From contig JAGODF010000003.1 in the NCBI GenBank assembly GCA_017998375.1, forward strand, positions 1-37,145: a stretch of DNA of 37,145 nt, read 5' to 3'. The stretch comes from Spirochaetota bacterium (GTDB lineage Bacteria > Spirochaetota > UBA4802 > JAGODF01). Each line of letters begins with the position of its first letter. The first letter of the stretch is position 1. Shown piece by piece: positions 1-10,678 of this stretch. The notes beneath the pieces are model-generated. The model worked only from the letters and a program-made list of their open reading frames with translations, had not been told where the DNA came from and did not search any database. The position numbers were made by a program, and so were the translations under genes.

Positions 1-1010
1 CCCGCTGATTTGAGGATTCGCAGAAAATTCAACGTCGTCCACAAGCTTTGTTCCCCGCTTCCCGCATCATCTTCTTTTGTGAACAGCATGCCCTTGTTGA
101 AATTGTCGTAGGGGATGACGCCTTCCGGTGATTGGCGCATCATGATGAAGTTGAAAGGTTCTCCGGTGCGGGGGTCGCTGAAATGACCGGCGCGGGCCGT
201 GCAGAGAAGACCGTAGAGAATGTCGTACTGGCAGAAAACCGGGAGTCCCAGGCGCGGTTCCGTGCCGTAGAGGCCGCTGTTGTATGGTGTCACCGGGGTG
301 CCGGAAGAAGGAGACAGGCGAGATGACAGTAGAAATTCCGAGGCCCGCACCAGGGCGCGCGTGCAAGCATCATCGCCCGAACGGAGGAACGACAGCGCCA
401 TGGCGCAGGCAGCTGTGGCGATTATGCAGCTTCGCGTTGCGGGATCCGCTTCCCGGGAAAGGCCGGCGCCGCTCCTGTTGAAGAGCAGGAACGTTGTCAT
501 CCCGAGAAATCCTGCGACGGGGCAGTGGAGCCATCCGCCGTCTTCCCGCTGGTGGTCTGTGATCCAGCGGGCGGCACGCCGCGTTTCCTCTCCCGCATAC
601 CCGGCCATCAACGCAAGGCGCAGGACCTCACCGGTGAGGCAGGCATCAGGATAGCGGGGTTTCCACCTGCCGGAAATGCCTCCGTCCGGATTTTGCCATC
701 GGGAAAAAATATCGATGATGGTTTTTTCCACGAGGGGTTCGCGGCAATCCAGTCCGGAAGACACGGCCCGGGCGAGTATCCACGCGGAGCCGTTTTCGAT
801 GGATGCAAAATTTTTCGGATTGCCGAGGATACCGTTTTGGGAGCGGGACAGGATATCTTTCGTGAAAGAACAGTCCCTCATTGCTGAATACGCCGATTCC
901 AGGCGGCTCCCCGATTCGCCGGCGATATCCCGGAGGGCAAGGTACCTGACCGCGGGATTGGAGCCCCCGAGAAGTAACGGGAGGGAATTGCCGTTCAGGT
1001 ACCTGTTCAC
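1..1010 (-). CDS. Squalene-cyclase/prenyltransferase-like alpha-toroid protein, C-terminus cut by the window edge
   Basis: Seen: an open minus-strand frame of about 336 codons runs from a GTG at 1010 to the window edge without a stop, so the C-terminus is missing. The start lies five bases after the stop of the upstream TPR gene, which suggests one transcript; there is no strong Shine-Dalgarno. The translation contains SNPAVRYLALRDI near the N-terminus and two QW-like turns, QNPDGGISGRW and HQREDGGWLH. These are typical of the alpha/alpha-barrel fold of squalene cyclases and protein prenyltransferases. I see no clear DxDD cyclase acid motif in the visible part. Several predicted proteins with this fold are not true terpene cyclases, so the substrate is unknown. 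No signal peptide is visible with this start. Confidence 0.65.
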   Translation of the reverse strand, partial: MNRYLNGNSLPLLLGGSNPAVRYLALRDIAGESGSRLESAYSAMRDCSFTKDILSRSQNGILGNPKNFASIENGSAWILARAVSSGLDCREPLVEKTIIDIFSRWQNPDGGISGRWKPRYPDACLTGEVLRLALMAGYAGEETRRAARWITDHQREDGGWLHCPVAGFLGMTTFLLFNRSGAGLSREADPATRSCIIATAACAMALSFLRSGDDACTRALVRASEFLLSSRLSPSSGTPVTPYNSGLYGTEPRLGLPVFCQYDILYGLLCTARAGHFSDPRTGEPFNFIMMRQSPEGVIPYDNFNKGMLFTKEDDAGSGEQSLWTTLNFLRILKSA

Positions 1011-1015
1011 ACCGC

Positions 1016-1744
1016 CTACTTTTTGAGGCGCGCCCGGGCGAATTCCAGGTTCGCCTTGATGGACCTGCTCTCGGGATTGATGAGGTGGGCCTTTTCCAGG
1101 TACTTCACTGCGACGTCATGCTTTCCCATGGCGATGAGGCTGTATCCCACGTTGTTCATGATCTCCGCGGAGCCGGTGTTCATGGAGAGCGCGGCGGTGA
1201 AGGCGGTATTCGCCTCCGAGGGGCGGTCGAGCTTCATGAGCACGAGCCCCAGGCCGTTGTACGCTCCGTACAGTTCGGGATTGATGGAAATCGACTTCTC
1301 GAAGAGCTCCTTCGCCCTCCAGAGGCTGTCGTTGTGCATCGCAATCCTGCCGTAGGCGTAATAGAGCATTGCGTCCTTGTTGATATCGAGGCCCTTCTTT
1401 ACGTAGCTCTCTGCGTCCTTGTACCGCTTCATGTCCGCGAGCATGAGCGCCATGTCCACGTAGGGATCCACGCTGTCTGGGCGTATCTGCATGCACTTCT
1501 GGAAGTGCTGGGTCGATGAATCGCGGTTGCCGAGCTTCCAGTGGTTGTGCGCCGCGAGGAAGCGGATCTTGTAGTTTGGCGAGGATGGATCGGAGTCCTT
1601 TTTCGCGTCGAGTATGCTGCCGAGGATTTTCAGCGATTCACGGTGCTTTTTCTCGTCGAAGAGCCTGAGGGCCTCCTCGTACGACGCGTGCGCCGCCGGT
1701 ATCATGAGCATGAAGAGGGTGATAGTTGCCAGGAAAGATCTCAT
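1016..1744 (-). CDS. Secreted tetratricopeptide-repeat protein
   Basis: 242 residues. The N-terminus has a Sec-type signal peptide (hydrophobic core after MRSF, cleavage probably near AAHAS). The rest is a chain of about five TPR-like helix pairs, with typical patterns such as YYAYGRIAMHNDSLWRAKEL and AYNGLGLVLMKLDRPSEA. TPR arrays bind protein partners; a periplasmic scaffold role is inferred. The ATG at 1744 is preceded by GGAG about eight bases upstream. The downstream toroid gene begins five bases after this stop. The strong terminator of ppdK separates this unit from the gene upstream, so its promoter should lie in the short stretch 1745-1770 or transcription leaks through the terminator. 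Confidence 0.85.
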   Translation of the reverse strand: MRSFLATITLFMLMIPAAHASYEEALRLFDEKKHRESLKILGSILDAKKDSDPSSPNYKIRFLAAHNHWKLGNRDSSTQHFQKCMQIRPDSVDPYVDMALMLADMKRYKDAESYVKKGLDINKDAMLYYAYGRIAMHNDSLWRAKELFEKSISINPELYGAYNGLGLVLMKLDRPSEANTAFTAALSMNTGSAEIMNNVGYSLIAMGKHDVAVKYLEKAHLINPESRSIKANLEFARARLKK

Positions 1745-1761
1745 CGCGTGACTCCGTAGAA

Positions 1762-1798
1762 AAAATTAAAGCCGGGGGAACAGTGCGGTTCCCCCGGC
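1762..1798 (-). terminator. Rho-independent terminator of ppdK
   Basis: An 11-bp perfect stem (1771-1781 with 1788-1798, GC-rich) and a six-base loop are followed on the minus strand by a T-rich run (complement of 1762-1770). It sits 12 bases after the ppdK stop. Confidence 0.9.
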
Positions 1799-1810
1799 AT
1801 GTGCATTCTG

Positions 1811-4528
<2,718 letters not shown>

Positions 4529-4572
4529 GGCGCTGTCTCCTTCATCAATAATTGATAATCAGTGCGGGAGTT

Positions 4573-4601
4573 TATATATCGAAAAGTCTTTGTACGGTCA
4601 A
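4573..4601 (-). promoter_or_regulatory. Sigma70-like promoter for ppdK
   Basis: On the minus strand TTGACC (4601-4596) and TATATA (4578-4573) are separated by exactly 17 bases, about 45 bases upstream of the ppdK start. Confidence 0.75.
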
Positions 4602-4647
4602 GCCCATTAATCGGCGCAAAAAGAAAAAAGTGTCCGCAATTTTATCA

Positions 4648-4676
4648 TTGATTTTACGGGCGATAAAGATTATATT
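4648..4676 (+). promoter_or_regulatory. Sigma70-like promoter for the outer-membrane protein gene
   Basis: TTGATT (4648-4653) and TATATT (4671-4676) are 17 bases apart on the plus strand, back to back with the ppdK promoter. The predicted transcript would begin near 4683, leaving a leader of about 135 bases before the preferred start at 4818. Confidence 0.6.
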
Positions 4677-4817
4677 TTCAGGGCGGTTTTTCACGGTTCG
4701 GATCCTTTCCCTTTCAGCGAAGGCGTGAAAACGGAGGGGGATGATAGGATTTCCGGAAAAAATTTACATCGGGAATCGGCGCGACCGGTACAGGTAACAT
4801 GCCTCGACAGGAATGAT

Positions 4818-6125
4818 ATGAAACACCTGATGACAATGATGCTCGCGATAATGGCGCTCGCGCCGGTGAAACAGATTTTCGCACAGGGCATGGCATCGGC
4901 CATGGGGGAAATGACCTCCGTGGTGCTCGACGGCCCCTTCGATGTCTCGCGCAACCCGGCGCTCCTCGCCCAGGAGGAGCGCACGGGCGCGCTTGGGTTC
5001 GCGTTCATCTATCAGCCCTACGATTCCTACAGGTCGTCGGCGGACGCGAATTTCGCCACACCGCTGTTCACCACCATCGATAATGATTTCCTCGTGTTCG
5101 ACCCCGACACGCTGCTCCTCATCGGCGGGGCCGCTTTCTATGTGCGGTCGGGCGGCGTGGCGTTCGGGATGTCGGCTTCGCACTCCTACAACAAGGAGGA
5201 AGCGGACAACCTGTTGCGGCTGACAATCTCATTAGGGCCGACGACAAGCAGGATGTATTCCGAGAGCAGCGAGCGGAAAAGGGAAACGCAGTCGAACATG
5301 GATTTTGCCTACCTTGTGGCGCCGGGGCTTTCTCTCGGCGCGCAGTTCCAGTTTAAATACAGCACATCGTCGAAGGTCGAGGAGAGCAGTTCGTACATAG
5401 GGGCGGTCCTGGATAGCGAAGAAGAAACAAGGGAAGACGTAAAGACCTACATGTCCACGCTGAATGTCGGCGCGCTGTACAGGACCTCGTTCCTCCAGGC
5501 GGGAGCGGTTGTCACGGCCGGGGATTACACGCTGAAGAGAACCTCGTACTCCGAAATCAAATATCAGCCGCCGCCGACAGTCGCGTACGATATCTCCGAC
5601 GTGACTTCCCTTGAGGGAGTGTACAACGGCGCTCCCGGAATGGTAGCGGGATGTCTCTACTCTCTGACCGGAAATTTCGATGTGGCCGCGGAAGCCGGTT
5701 TTAAAATACCGATGGAATATCAGGAAAGCGGCCTGGCGCCTTCGGGAACAGGGTATGAGGATACCGATATCACGACGAAAAACCGGTTCATGTACCTTGT
5801 ATCCGTCGGAGCGCAGTACCGCGTTGACGCTGGTCTGAAGCTGGCGTGCGGGGGGCTGATGAGGGCGTTTTCCTTCGAGAGCGAGTCCGTCTCCCCGTCG
5901 GCGGTTTCGGAGCAGGAGGTCGATTACCGGCTCTACAGCTTCAGGATGGGGCTTGAGAAGAAGGTCTTCGACAGCGGCTATATCGTGCTCTTCACGGCGC
6001 TGGACTACGGGACTTTTTCCATGAGCATGCGCAGCACGGAGGCTTCAGCGCTTTCCATGGAGTTCGATATTAATCGCAGCGTATTCAGCATCAACGCCGG
6101 CATATCGTACATCCACTTCTTTTAA
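4818..6125 (+). CDS. Putative outer-membrane beta-barrel protein (OmpP1/FadL/PorV-like)
   Basis: 435 residues from the preferred ATG at 4818. The frame opens earlier, at a GTG at 4725, but only the 4818 start puts a signal peptide at the N-terminus (MKHLMTMMLAIMALAP, cleavage after IFAQ), so the first 31 codons are probably leader. After the signal comes the FDVSRNPALLAQ segment, which recalls the N-plug region of FadL/PorV-type proteins. The rest alternates short amphipathic strands and polar turns, and the protein ends in aromatic residues (YIHFF), a usual outer-membrane barrel signature. Transport of hydrophobic compounds is possible by analogy, but no substrate can be read from the sequence. 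It lies 44 bases upstream of the DUF2339-type gene and may be cotranscribed with it. Confidence 0.75.
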   Translation: MKHLMTMMLAIMALAPVKQIFAQGMASAMGEMTSVVLDGPFDVSRNPALLAQEERTGALGFAFIYQPYDSYRSSADANFATPLFTTIDNDFLVFDPDTLLLIGGAAFYVRSGGVAFGMSASHSYNKEEADNLLRLTISLGPTTSRMYSESSERKRETQSNMDFAYLVAPGLSLGAQFQFKYSTSSKVEESSSYIGAVLDSEEETREDVKTYMSTLNVGALYRTSFLQAGAVVTAGDYTLKRTSYSEIKYQPPPTVAYDISDVTSLEGVYNGAPGMVAGCLYSLTGNFDVAAEAGFKIPMEYQESGLAPSGTGYEDTDITTKNRFMYLVSVGAQYRVDAGLKLACGGLMRAFSFESESVSPSAVSEQEVDYRLYSFRMGLEKKVFDSGYIVLFTALDYGTFSMSMRSTEASALSMEFDINRSVFSINAGISYIHFF

Positions 6126-6169
6126 ATAATTTCAAAACATCCGTTCAGCCCGATACGGGGAGGTCCCGC

Positions 6170-9130
6170 ATGGAGTTCACTCTGTTCCTGGTTGTTGTCG
6201 CGATTATCTATCTCCTGGTGAGATCAAGGAAGCTCAAAAAAAATATTCGCGCTCTGGAGACGCGGCTCGAGTTGATTGAAAAGCATGCCGGCGTCGTGTC
6301 CCAGGAAGAACCCGCCGCCATCGCGTTACCGGAAGCGAGCGTCATGCCGGAGCGTGTACCGGAGCCCGTTCCCGAACCGGAACCAGCCCCGCCAGCACGG
6401 GAGAAAATCGCCGCTGCCGCCGGGGAGTCGGAAGTACCGCGCGGCATCACCCCGCGTGTCGAGCCCGTGGAAGAGCCGGAATGGAAGAAGAACTCCGGGG
6501 AAACGTGGAAGAAGCTGGAGAAGCGTTTCGCGGAAAACTGGACCGGCATCATCGGCGCCGTGGTGATGGTGATGGGGGTGGCGTTCCTCGGTGTGTACGC
6601 GGCGCTGAAGATGACGCCGCTGTTCAGGTTCCTTATCATCACCGCCTTCGCGGCATTCCTGTTCGCGCTGTATCTTTTCCTGCGAAAGAAGGAGGCCTGG
6701 CGCGGCCTGGCGCACTGGCTCCGGAGCAGCTCCGGCGCCATCTTCCTCTTCGCCTGCCTGGGTTCGGGAGGCATCCCGGGCCTGAAGTGGATTGACGACC
6801 CGCTCTATGCCCTGGCGCTCCTGGTTGTCGGTATCATCATCAACCTCGTGTTCGGCTTCGCGGGCGGGACGCAGGTCTTCGCGTCGCTCCACGTGGTGCT
6901 GAGTCTGGTGGCGCTGGGCTTAGCGCCGCAGAACCAGACGACGATGATTCTTTCCGCCGTGGTGGTGCTCTTCGGCGTAATACTCGCATACCGCGACCGC
7001 TGGGAGTACCACCTGATGGTGAGCATCACCGGCTACCTGGCGTACCACTTCTACTGGTTCCACGAGTCCGGCCTCTTCGACGGGGAGGCGATACCGCTGG
7101 AGGCGCGGCTTACCGGCATCGCGGCGACCGGCGTCATCGGCATCGCCGCCGCGCTGATCCATTACCGGAGGATGTATCGGAGCGAGAAGTTCGACGCGGT
7201 GCCGTTCATCGCCCACCTGGTGAACTGGTGCTACATGGCCGCGGGGTTCCTCCTCTACACAACTGGCTCGAAGTGGAACACGGTCATCCTGGGTGTCGCG
7301 GCGCTCTGCGCGTTCATCCTTGCGCGCCGCGCGAGAACGCTCGGCATCAGGTGGCTCTTCGTCACCGATACGCTTATCGCCCAGGCGATCGCCCTTATCG
7401 CGCTTTCCACGCTGGAGCGCTGGGAGGTGGACGGCCTCTACGTGATGGGCATCATCTTCCTCGAGGTGATGATGTTCATGGCGGTGATGATACTGGAAAA
7501 GGAGAAACTGCTCTCCAGGATCGGAGGGTACCTGCACCACTTCACATCGCTCATGCTCATCGGCTTCGCAATGGATATGCTGGATACAGCCAGCGTCAAC
7601 TCGGTTACGCGCTGTTCCATCACCCTCGCTACGGCGTTTCTGGCGGGGCTGGCGCTTCACGTGTTCATGGTGAAAAAACGGGACGAGCTTGCGGACTCCA
7701 TCGACATTTATTTAAGGGGGGAAGCCGTGTCGCGTTTTTCCGTGGGCGGTATCATCCTGTCGATCATGCTGGTGGCCTGTTTCTCCGTTGTCCACCGGTA
7801 TGCCTGGGCGCCCTTCGCCGCGGCGGGCGCGCTGGCGGCGCTTCTCTTCCTCAGGCTGCGCATCCAGTCCAACGGCTTCGGCGCGGGGCTGGTGGTGGCG
7901 GCGGTGGGAGTGCATCTTCTCTGCTGGCAGCATATCGGAGGGGAGATCGATCTTACAGAAATGCAGAAACTGGCGTATGCCCTGCCGCTCCTGGTCGTAT
8001 CGCTGGCCGGCATCGCGGCCTCCCGCGTGGAGGCGACCGGAAGGCGGTATGCGTGGATAGGGATTTATCTTTTCAATCTGCACGTCGCGCTCACTGCGTA
8101 CTACGCGCTCAATTCCGTGTCGCCGTTCCTTCCGGGGCTGGTCTGGATACTGCTTTCGCCGCTTTACCTGGAGCTGGCGCTATTTCTCCGGAGGAAGTTC
8201 GGCGCGGTCCTGGAGGAGTGGGGCAAACCTGACCGCCACCTGCTCAACGCGGGCTGCGTGTTCGTGGCGCTGTTCCTGGCGCGGCACGTCGTGGTGCACA
8301 TGCAGTCGGAGCTTTACCTGGGGCCGCTGAAGGTGAGGTTGATACTCGAGCTCCTGGGCATTGCGGTGATGCTCTACTGGGCGCTGGCGAAAGGGCCGGT
8401 CATGGAGAAACCCTACGCCTTCTGGACGAGGGTCCATCCTCTCTTCTGGGAGGGCGTCGTCGCGTTTTCGCTATTCACCGTGGCACTGGAAACTCCGTCG
8501 GTATGGCATCCCGCGGCGTGGATGATATCGGCGCTGGCGCTGCTGTTCGCCGGACGCGTCTGGAAGGGCCTTCTCTCGCGGTTCAGGCTCTACTCGCTTT
8601 TGCTCTTCTGGGTGGCCGCGTTCCACGTCGCGTTCATATCGAGCACCCAGGCGGGGCCGTCGCAGTACTGGCTTGACCAGGAATGGACCGGAGGCCTCGC
8701 GGGCATCGCGCTCATGTTCGCGTGGGTGATACTCTACAACAGGCTGGGAGATCTTGCCTCGGTCACGTTTCCCTTCGACGCGCCGCGCTTCGGAAGGCTC
8801 ATCGCCGCGGTGGGACGCCGGGTGCATCTCTGGATCTACTACCCGTTCTTCATCGCCATCGCGCTCTTTCTCTACTGGTCCTTCGACAGCGCGATACTGA
8901 CTCTCCTGTGGGTCGCGGAGGCGTTCGCGATCTTCGTTCTGAGCGTGGTCCTCAAGGAGAACCACTTCCGTTATCTTTCCATGGCGGCGCTCATCGGCTG
9001 CCTGCTGCGCCTGGTGTTCTACGACCTGGCGCGTACGGCGACCATCACCCGCGCGCTGGTGTTCCTGGGGGTGGGGATGCTCATGCTCGCGATGAATTAT
9101 CTCTACGGCAGGTACAAGGAGAGGTTCTAA
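6170..9130 (+). CDS. Large polytopic membrane protein, DUF2339-like
   Basis: 986 residues. Order of parts: an N-terminal transmembrane helix (about residues 2-18), a short basic coiled-coil stretch to about 45, a Pro/Glu-rich linker (about 50-100, with repeated PEP units), then a long series of roughly twenty or more hydrophobic helices to the C-terminus. The layout and the transition KRFAENWTGIIGAVVMVMGV resemble the DUF2339 family of predicted membrane proteins, whose function is unknown. The start has a strong GGGGAGG Shine-Dalgarno about seven bases upstream. The M48 protease begins one base after this stop, so the two are probably translationally coupled; a shared envelope role is inferred. 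Confidence 0.8.
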   Translation: MEFTLFLVVVAIIYLLVRSRKLKKNIRALETRLELIEKHAGVVSQEEPAAIALPEASVMPERVPEPVPEPEPAPPAREKIAAAAGESEVPRGITPRVEPVEEPEWKKNSGETWKKLEKRFAENWTGIIGAVVMVMGVAFLGVYAALKMTPLFRFLIITAFAAFLFALYLFLRKKEAWRGLAHWLRSSSGAIFLFACLGSGGIPGLKWIDDPLYALALLVVGIIINLVFGFAGGTQVFASLHVVLSLVALGLAPQNQTTMILSAVVVLFGVILAYRDRWEYHLMVSITGYLAYHFYWFHESGLFDGEAIPLEARLTGIAATGVIGIAAALIHYRRMYRSEKFDAVPFIAHLVNWCYMAAGFLLYTTGSKWNTVILGVAALCAFILARRARTLGIRWLFVTDTLIAQAIALIALSTLERWEVDGLYVMGIIFLEVMMFMAVMILEKEKLLSRIGGYLHHFTSLMLIGFAMDMLDTASVNSVTRCSITLATAFLAGLALHVFMVKKRDELADSIDIYLRGEAVSRFSVGGIILSIMLVACFSVVHRYAWAPFAAAGALAALLFLRLRIQSNGFGAGLVVAAVGVHLLCWQHIGGEIDLTEMQKLAYALPLLVVSLAGIAASRVEATGRRYAWIGIYLFNLHVALTAYYALNSVSPFLPGLVWILLSPLYLELALFLRRKFGAVLEEWGKPDRHLLNAGCVFVALFLARHVVVHMQSELYLGPLKVRLILELLGIAVMLYWALAKGPVMEKPYAFWTRVHPLFWEGVVAFSLFTVALETPSVWHPAAWMISALALLFAGRVWKGLLSRFRLYSLLLFWVAAFHVAFISSTQAGPSQYWLDQEWTGGLAGIALMFAWVILYNRLGDLASVTFPFDAPRFGRLIAAVGRRVHLWIYYPFFIAIALFLYWSFDSAILTLLWVAEAFAIFVLSVVLKENHFRYLSMAALIGCLLRLVFYDLARTATITRALVFLGVGMLMLAMNYLYGRYKERF

Positions 9131-9131
9131 T

Positions 9132-10055
9132 ATGAGAAAATTCAGGTTTGTGCTGCTGTTCATCATACTCGCGGGCGGGGTTCTGGCGGGATATCACATC
9201 TTCCACGGGAAGCTCTACACTCCCTTCGATTCCACGCTGGCGCCCGTCTTCCAGCTTGTGGGGAGTACCACATCCGCCATGAGCCGCGCCCTCACGAAGG
9301 TCATTCCCGTGGACGCTCTGGACGAAAAGGAGTTCGGCGACGCTATCGCCCTACGCTTCGGAAACCGCGACACCATAGACGATCCACGGCACCGCTACGT
9401 AAACAATCTCATGGGAAGCATCGCCCGGTACCGGAAAAAGCCGTTCGAGTACCGGGTCTTCGTCATCGAAAACCCGTCGCCGAACGCATGCGCCTTTCCC
9501 GGCGGCGTCATCCTGGTCACCGAAGGGCTCCTGCGCGTAATGGTGTCCGAGGCGGAGGTGGTGTCCGTTCTCGCCCACGAGATGGGGCACGTGGAGCTGT
9601 CGCACTGCCTGGACACGGTGCGCTTCCAGCTCCTCGCGCAGAAGGTCGGTTCCGCGGAAATGGGCAAGCTGGCGGACATCGCGGTGGCCATCCTGGCGAG
9701 GCACACCTACAGCAAGACCCAGGAGGACGAGGCGGACAGCTATGCATGGGGGATGATGCTGAACACGGCGTACAATCCCTCGGCGCTGGGCGGCGCCTTC
9801 GCGAAGCTCCTGTCGTACGGGGAGATATCACATGGTACGGCCTACGGGGAGAAGGCCGACCCGCTGAGGGAATACCTCATGACGCATCCACACATGGCGC
9901 TCCGGCGGGAGAAGTATTCAGAGCGCGCCCGGATCTGGTGGAACGGCAACCCGGAAGCCAGGAAATACGATGGAGTAAGAAACCTGAAAAAGCTGAAGGC
10001 GTTCTCCGCAGGCATTACGTTCCCGGAAGAGTGGGTTATCCGGGACCGGGGATAA
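9132..10055 (+). CDS. M48-family zinc metalloprotease, membrane-anchored or secreted
   Basis: 307 residues. A hydrophobic N-terminal helix (about residues 5-22) either anchors the protein or is cleaved, placing the catalytic domain outside the cytoplasm. The zinc site is visible: HEMGH with His149 and His153, and the third ligand Glu198 in the EDEADSYA segment downstream. The ANACAFPGG-like motif (here NACAFPGGVILV) before the active site is typical of the M48B/BepA-LoiP type periplasmic proteases that handle outer-membrane proteins. This role is by family analogy. The gene starts one base after the DUF2339-type gene, and an outer-membrane barrel gene lies further upstream, which fits an envelope quality-control context. 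Confidence 0.9.
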   Translation: MRKFRFVLLFIILAGGVLAGYHIFHGKLYTPFDSTLAPVFQLVGSTTSAMSRALTKVIPVDALDEKEFGDAIALRFGNRDTIDDPRHRYVNNLMGSIARYRKKPFEYRVFVIENPSPNACAFPGGVILVTEGLLRVMVSEAEVVSVLAHEMGHVELSHCLDTVRFQLLAQKVGSAEMGKLADIAVAILARHTYSKTQEDEADSYAWGMMLNTAYNPSALGGAFAKLLSYGEISHGTAYGEKADPLREYLMTHPHMALRREKYSERARIWWNGNPEARKYDGVRNLKKLKAFSAGITFPEEWVIRDRG

Positions 10056-10074
10056 ATGGAAAGATCACGTAGTA

Positions 10075-10103
10075 TTGACTTTCCATGAAAAGTTTGCTAC
10101 ATT
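10075..10103 (+). promoter_or_regulatory. Sigma70-like promoter for the lipoprotein/caspase-like pair
   Basis: TTGACT (10075-10080) and TACATT (10098-10103) are 17 bases apart, just after the M48 gene. Transcription would start near 10110, about 40 bases before the lipoprotein ATG. Confidence 0.6.
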
Positions 10104-10149
10104 TTCTCCGCCGCGACTGCGGATTCAGGGGAAACAACAGGGAGGAGCG

Positions 10150-10665
10150 ATGGACATGAGAAAAATATGCGCGCTGGCGGTCCTGTGCGCGGCGGTTGCC
10201 CTGGCGGGGTCCTGCCGGCAGGAGACCGCGCCCGGCGGAGGGGACACAATGGAATCGAAAATCACACAGAAAGTCAGGGATTTTTTGGGGAGCGATATCA
10301 TCGACATCATCAAGAGCCCGGATAAAGTTGAAAGCTACAGGGTGGATTTCCACAAGACGGGGAAGGGCGAGAACCTCGGCGGGTATCCGGTCAAGGGCAA
10401 GGGGCCGGACCTGGCGCCCAAGCAGATCGAGCGCCTACAGCTGATGCTCCTCGACGAGAACACGTACCTGTTCGACGTGGTGAAAAAATGCCTCTTCCTC
10501 CCGGAATACGCCTTCCGGTTCGTCAGGGGGGACCGGTCCGTGATCGTCCTGGTGTGCTACAGCTGCGAGGAACTGACCTTCGTGTACGGGGGGAGGGAAC
10601 TCCTGGAAGACTTCAACAACGCGACGCGGCGCATGAAGGCGCTGACGGGCGAACTATTCAAATGA
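10150..10665 (+). CDS. Small predicted lipoprotein
   Basis: 171 residues from the ATG at 10150, which follows a strong GGGAGGAG Shine-Dalgarno. The frame opens further upstream at 10075, but that codon overlaps the -35 box and lacks a ribosome site. The N-terminus is a lipoprotein signal (CALAVLCAAVALAGSC) with lipidated Cys23 expected. The mature part has no family I recognise; it contains the cysteine pair CYSCEE and a stretch about a two-sided strand fold (VEYR/ESYRVDFHKTGKG region). It is followed after 13 bases by the caspase-like gene and shares its promoter, so the two products may act together in the periplasm. Confidence 0.75.
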   Translation: MDMRKICALAVLCAAVALAGSCRQETAPGGGDTMESKITQKVRDFLGSDIIDIIKSPDKVESYRVDFHKTGKGENLGGYPVKGKGPDLAPKQIERLQLMLLDENTYLFDVVKKCLFLPEYAFRFVRGDRSVIVLVCYSCEELTFVYGGRELLEDFNNATRRMKALTGELFK

Positions 10666-10678
10666 ACGGAGAAAGGCC

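Noticed and set aside
4725-4817. N-terminal extension of the outer-membrane protein
   Set aside because: The 31 extra residues hide the signal peptide; the start at 4818 places it at the N-terminus.
7228-8232. A 334-codon plus-strand frame inside the DUF2339-type gene
   Set aside because: Out of frame with a clear membrane-protein gene; its translation lacks hydrophobic segments and is rich in Arg, Gly and Pro, as shadow frames are in this base composition.
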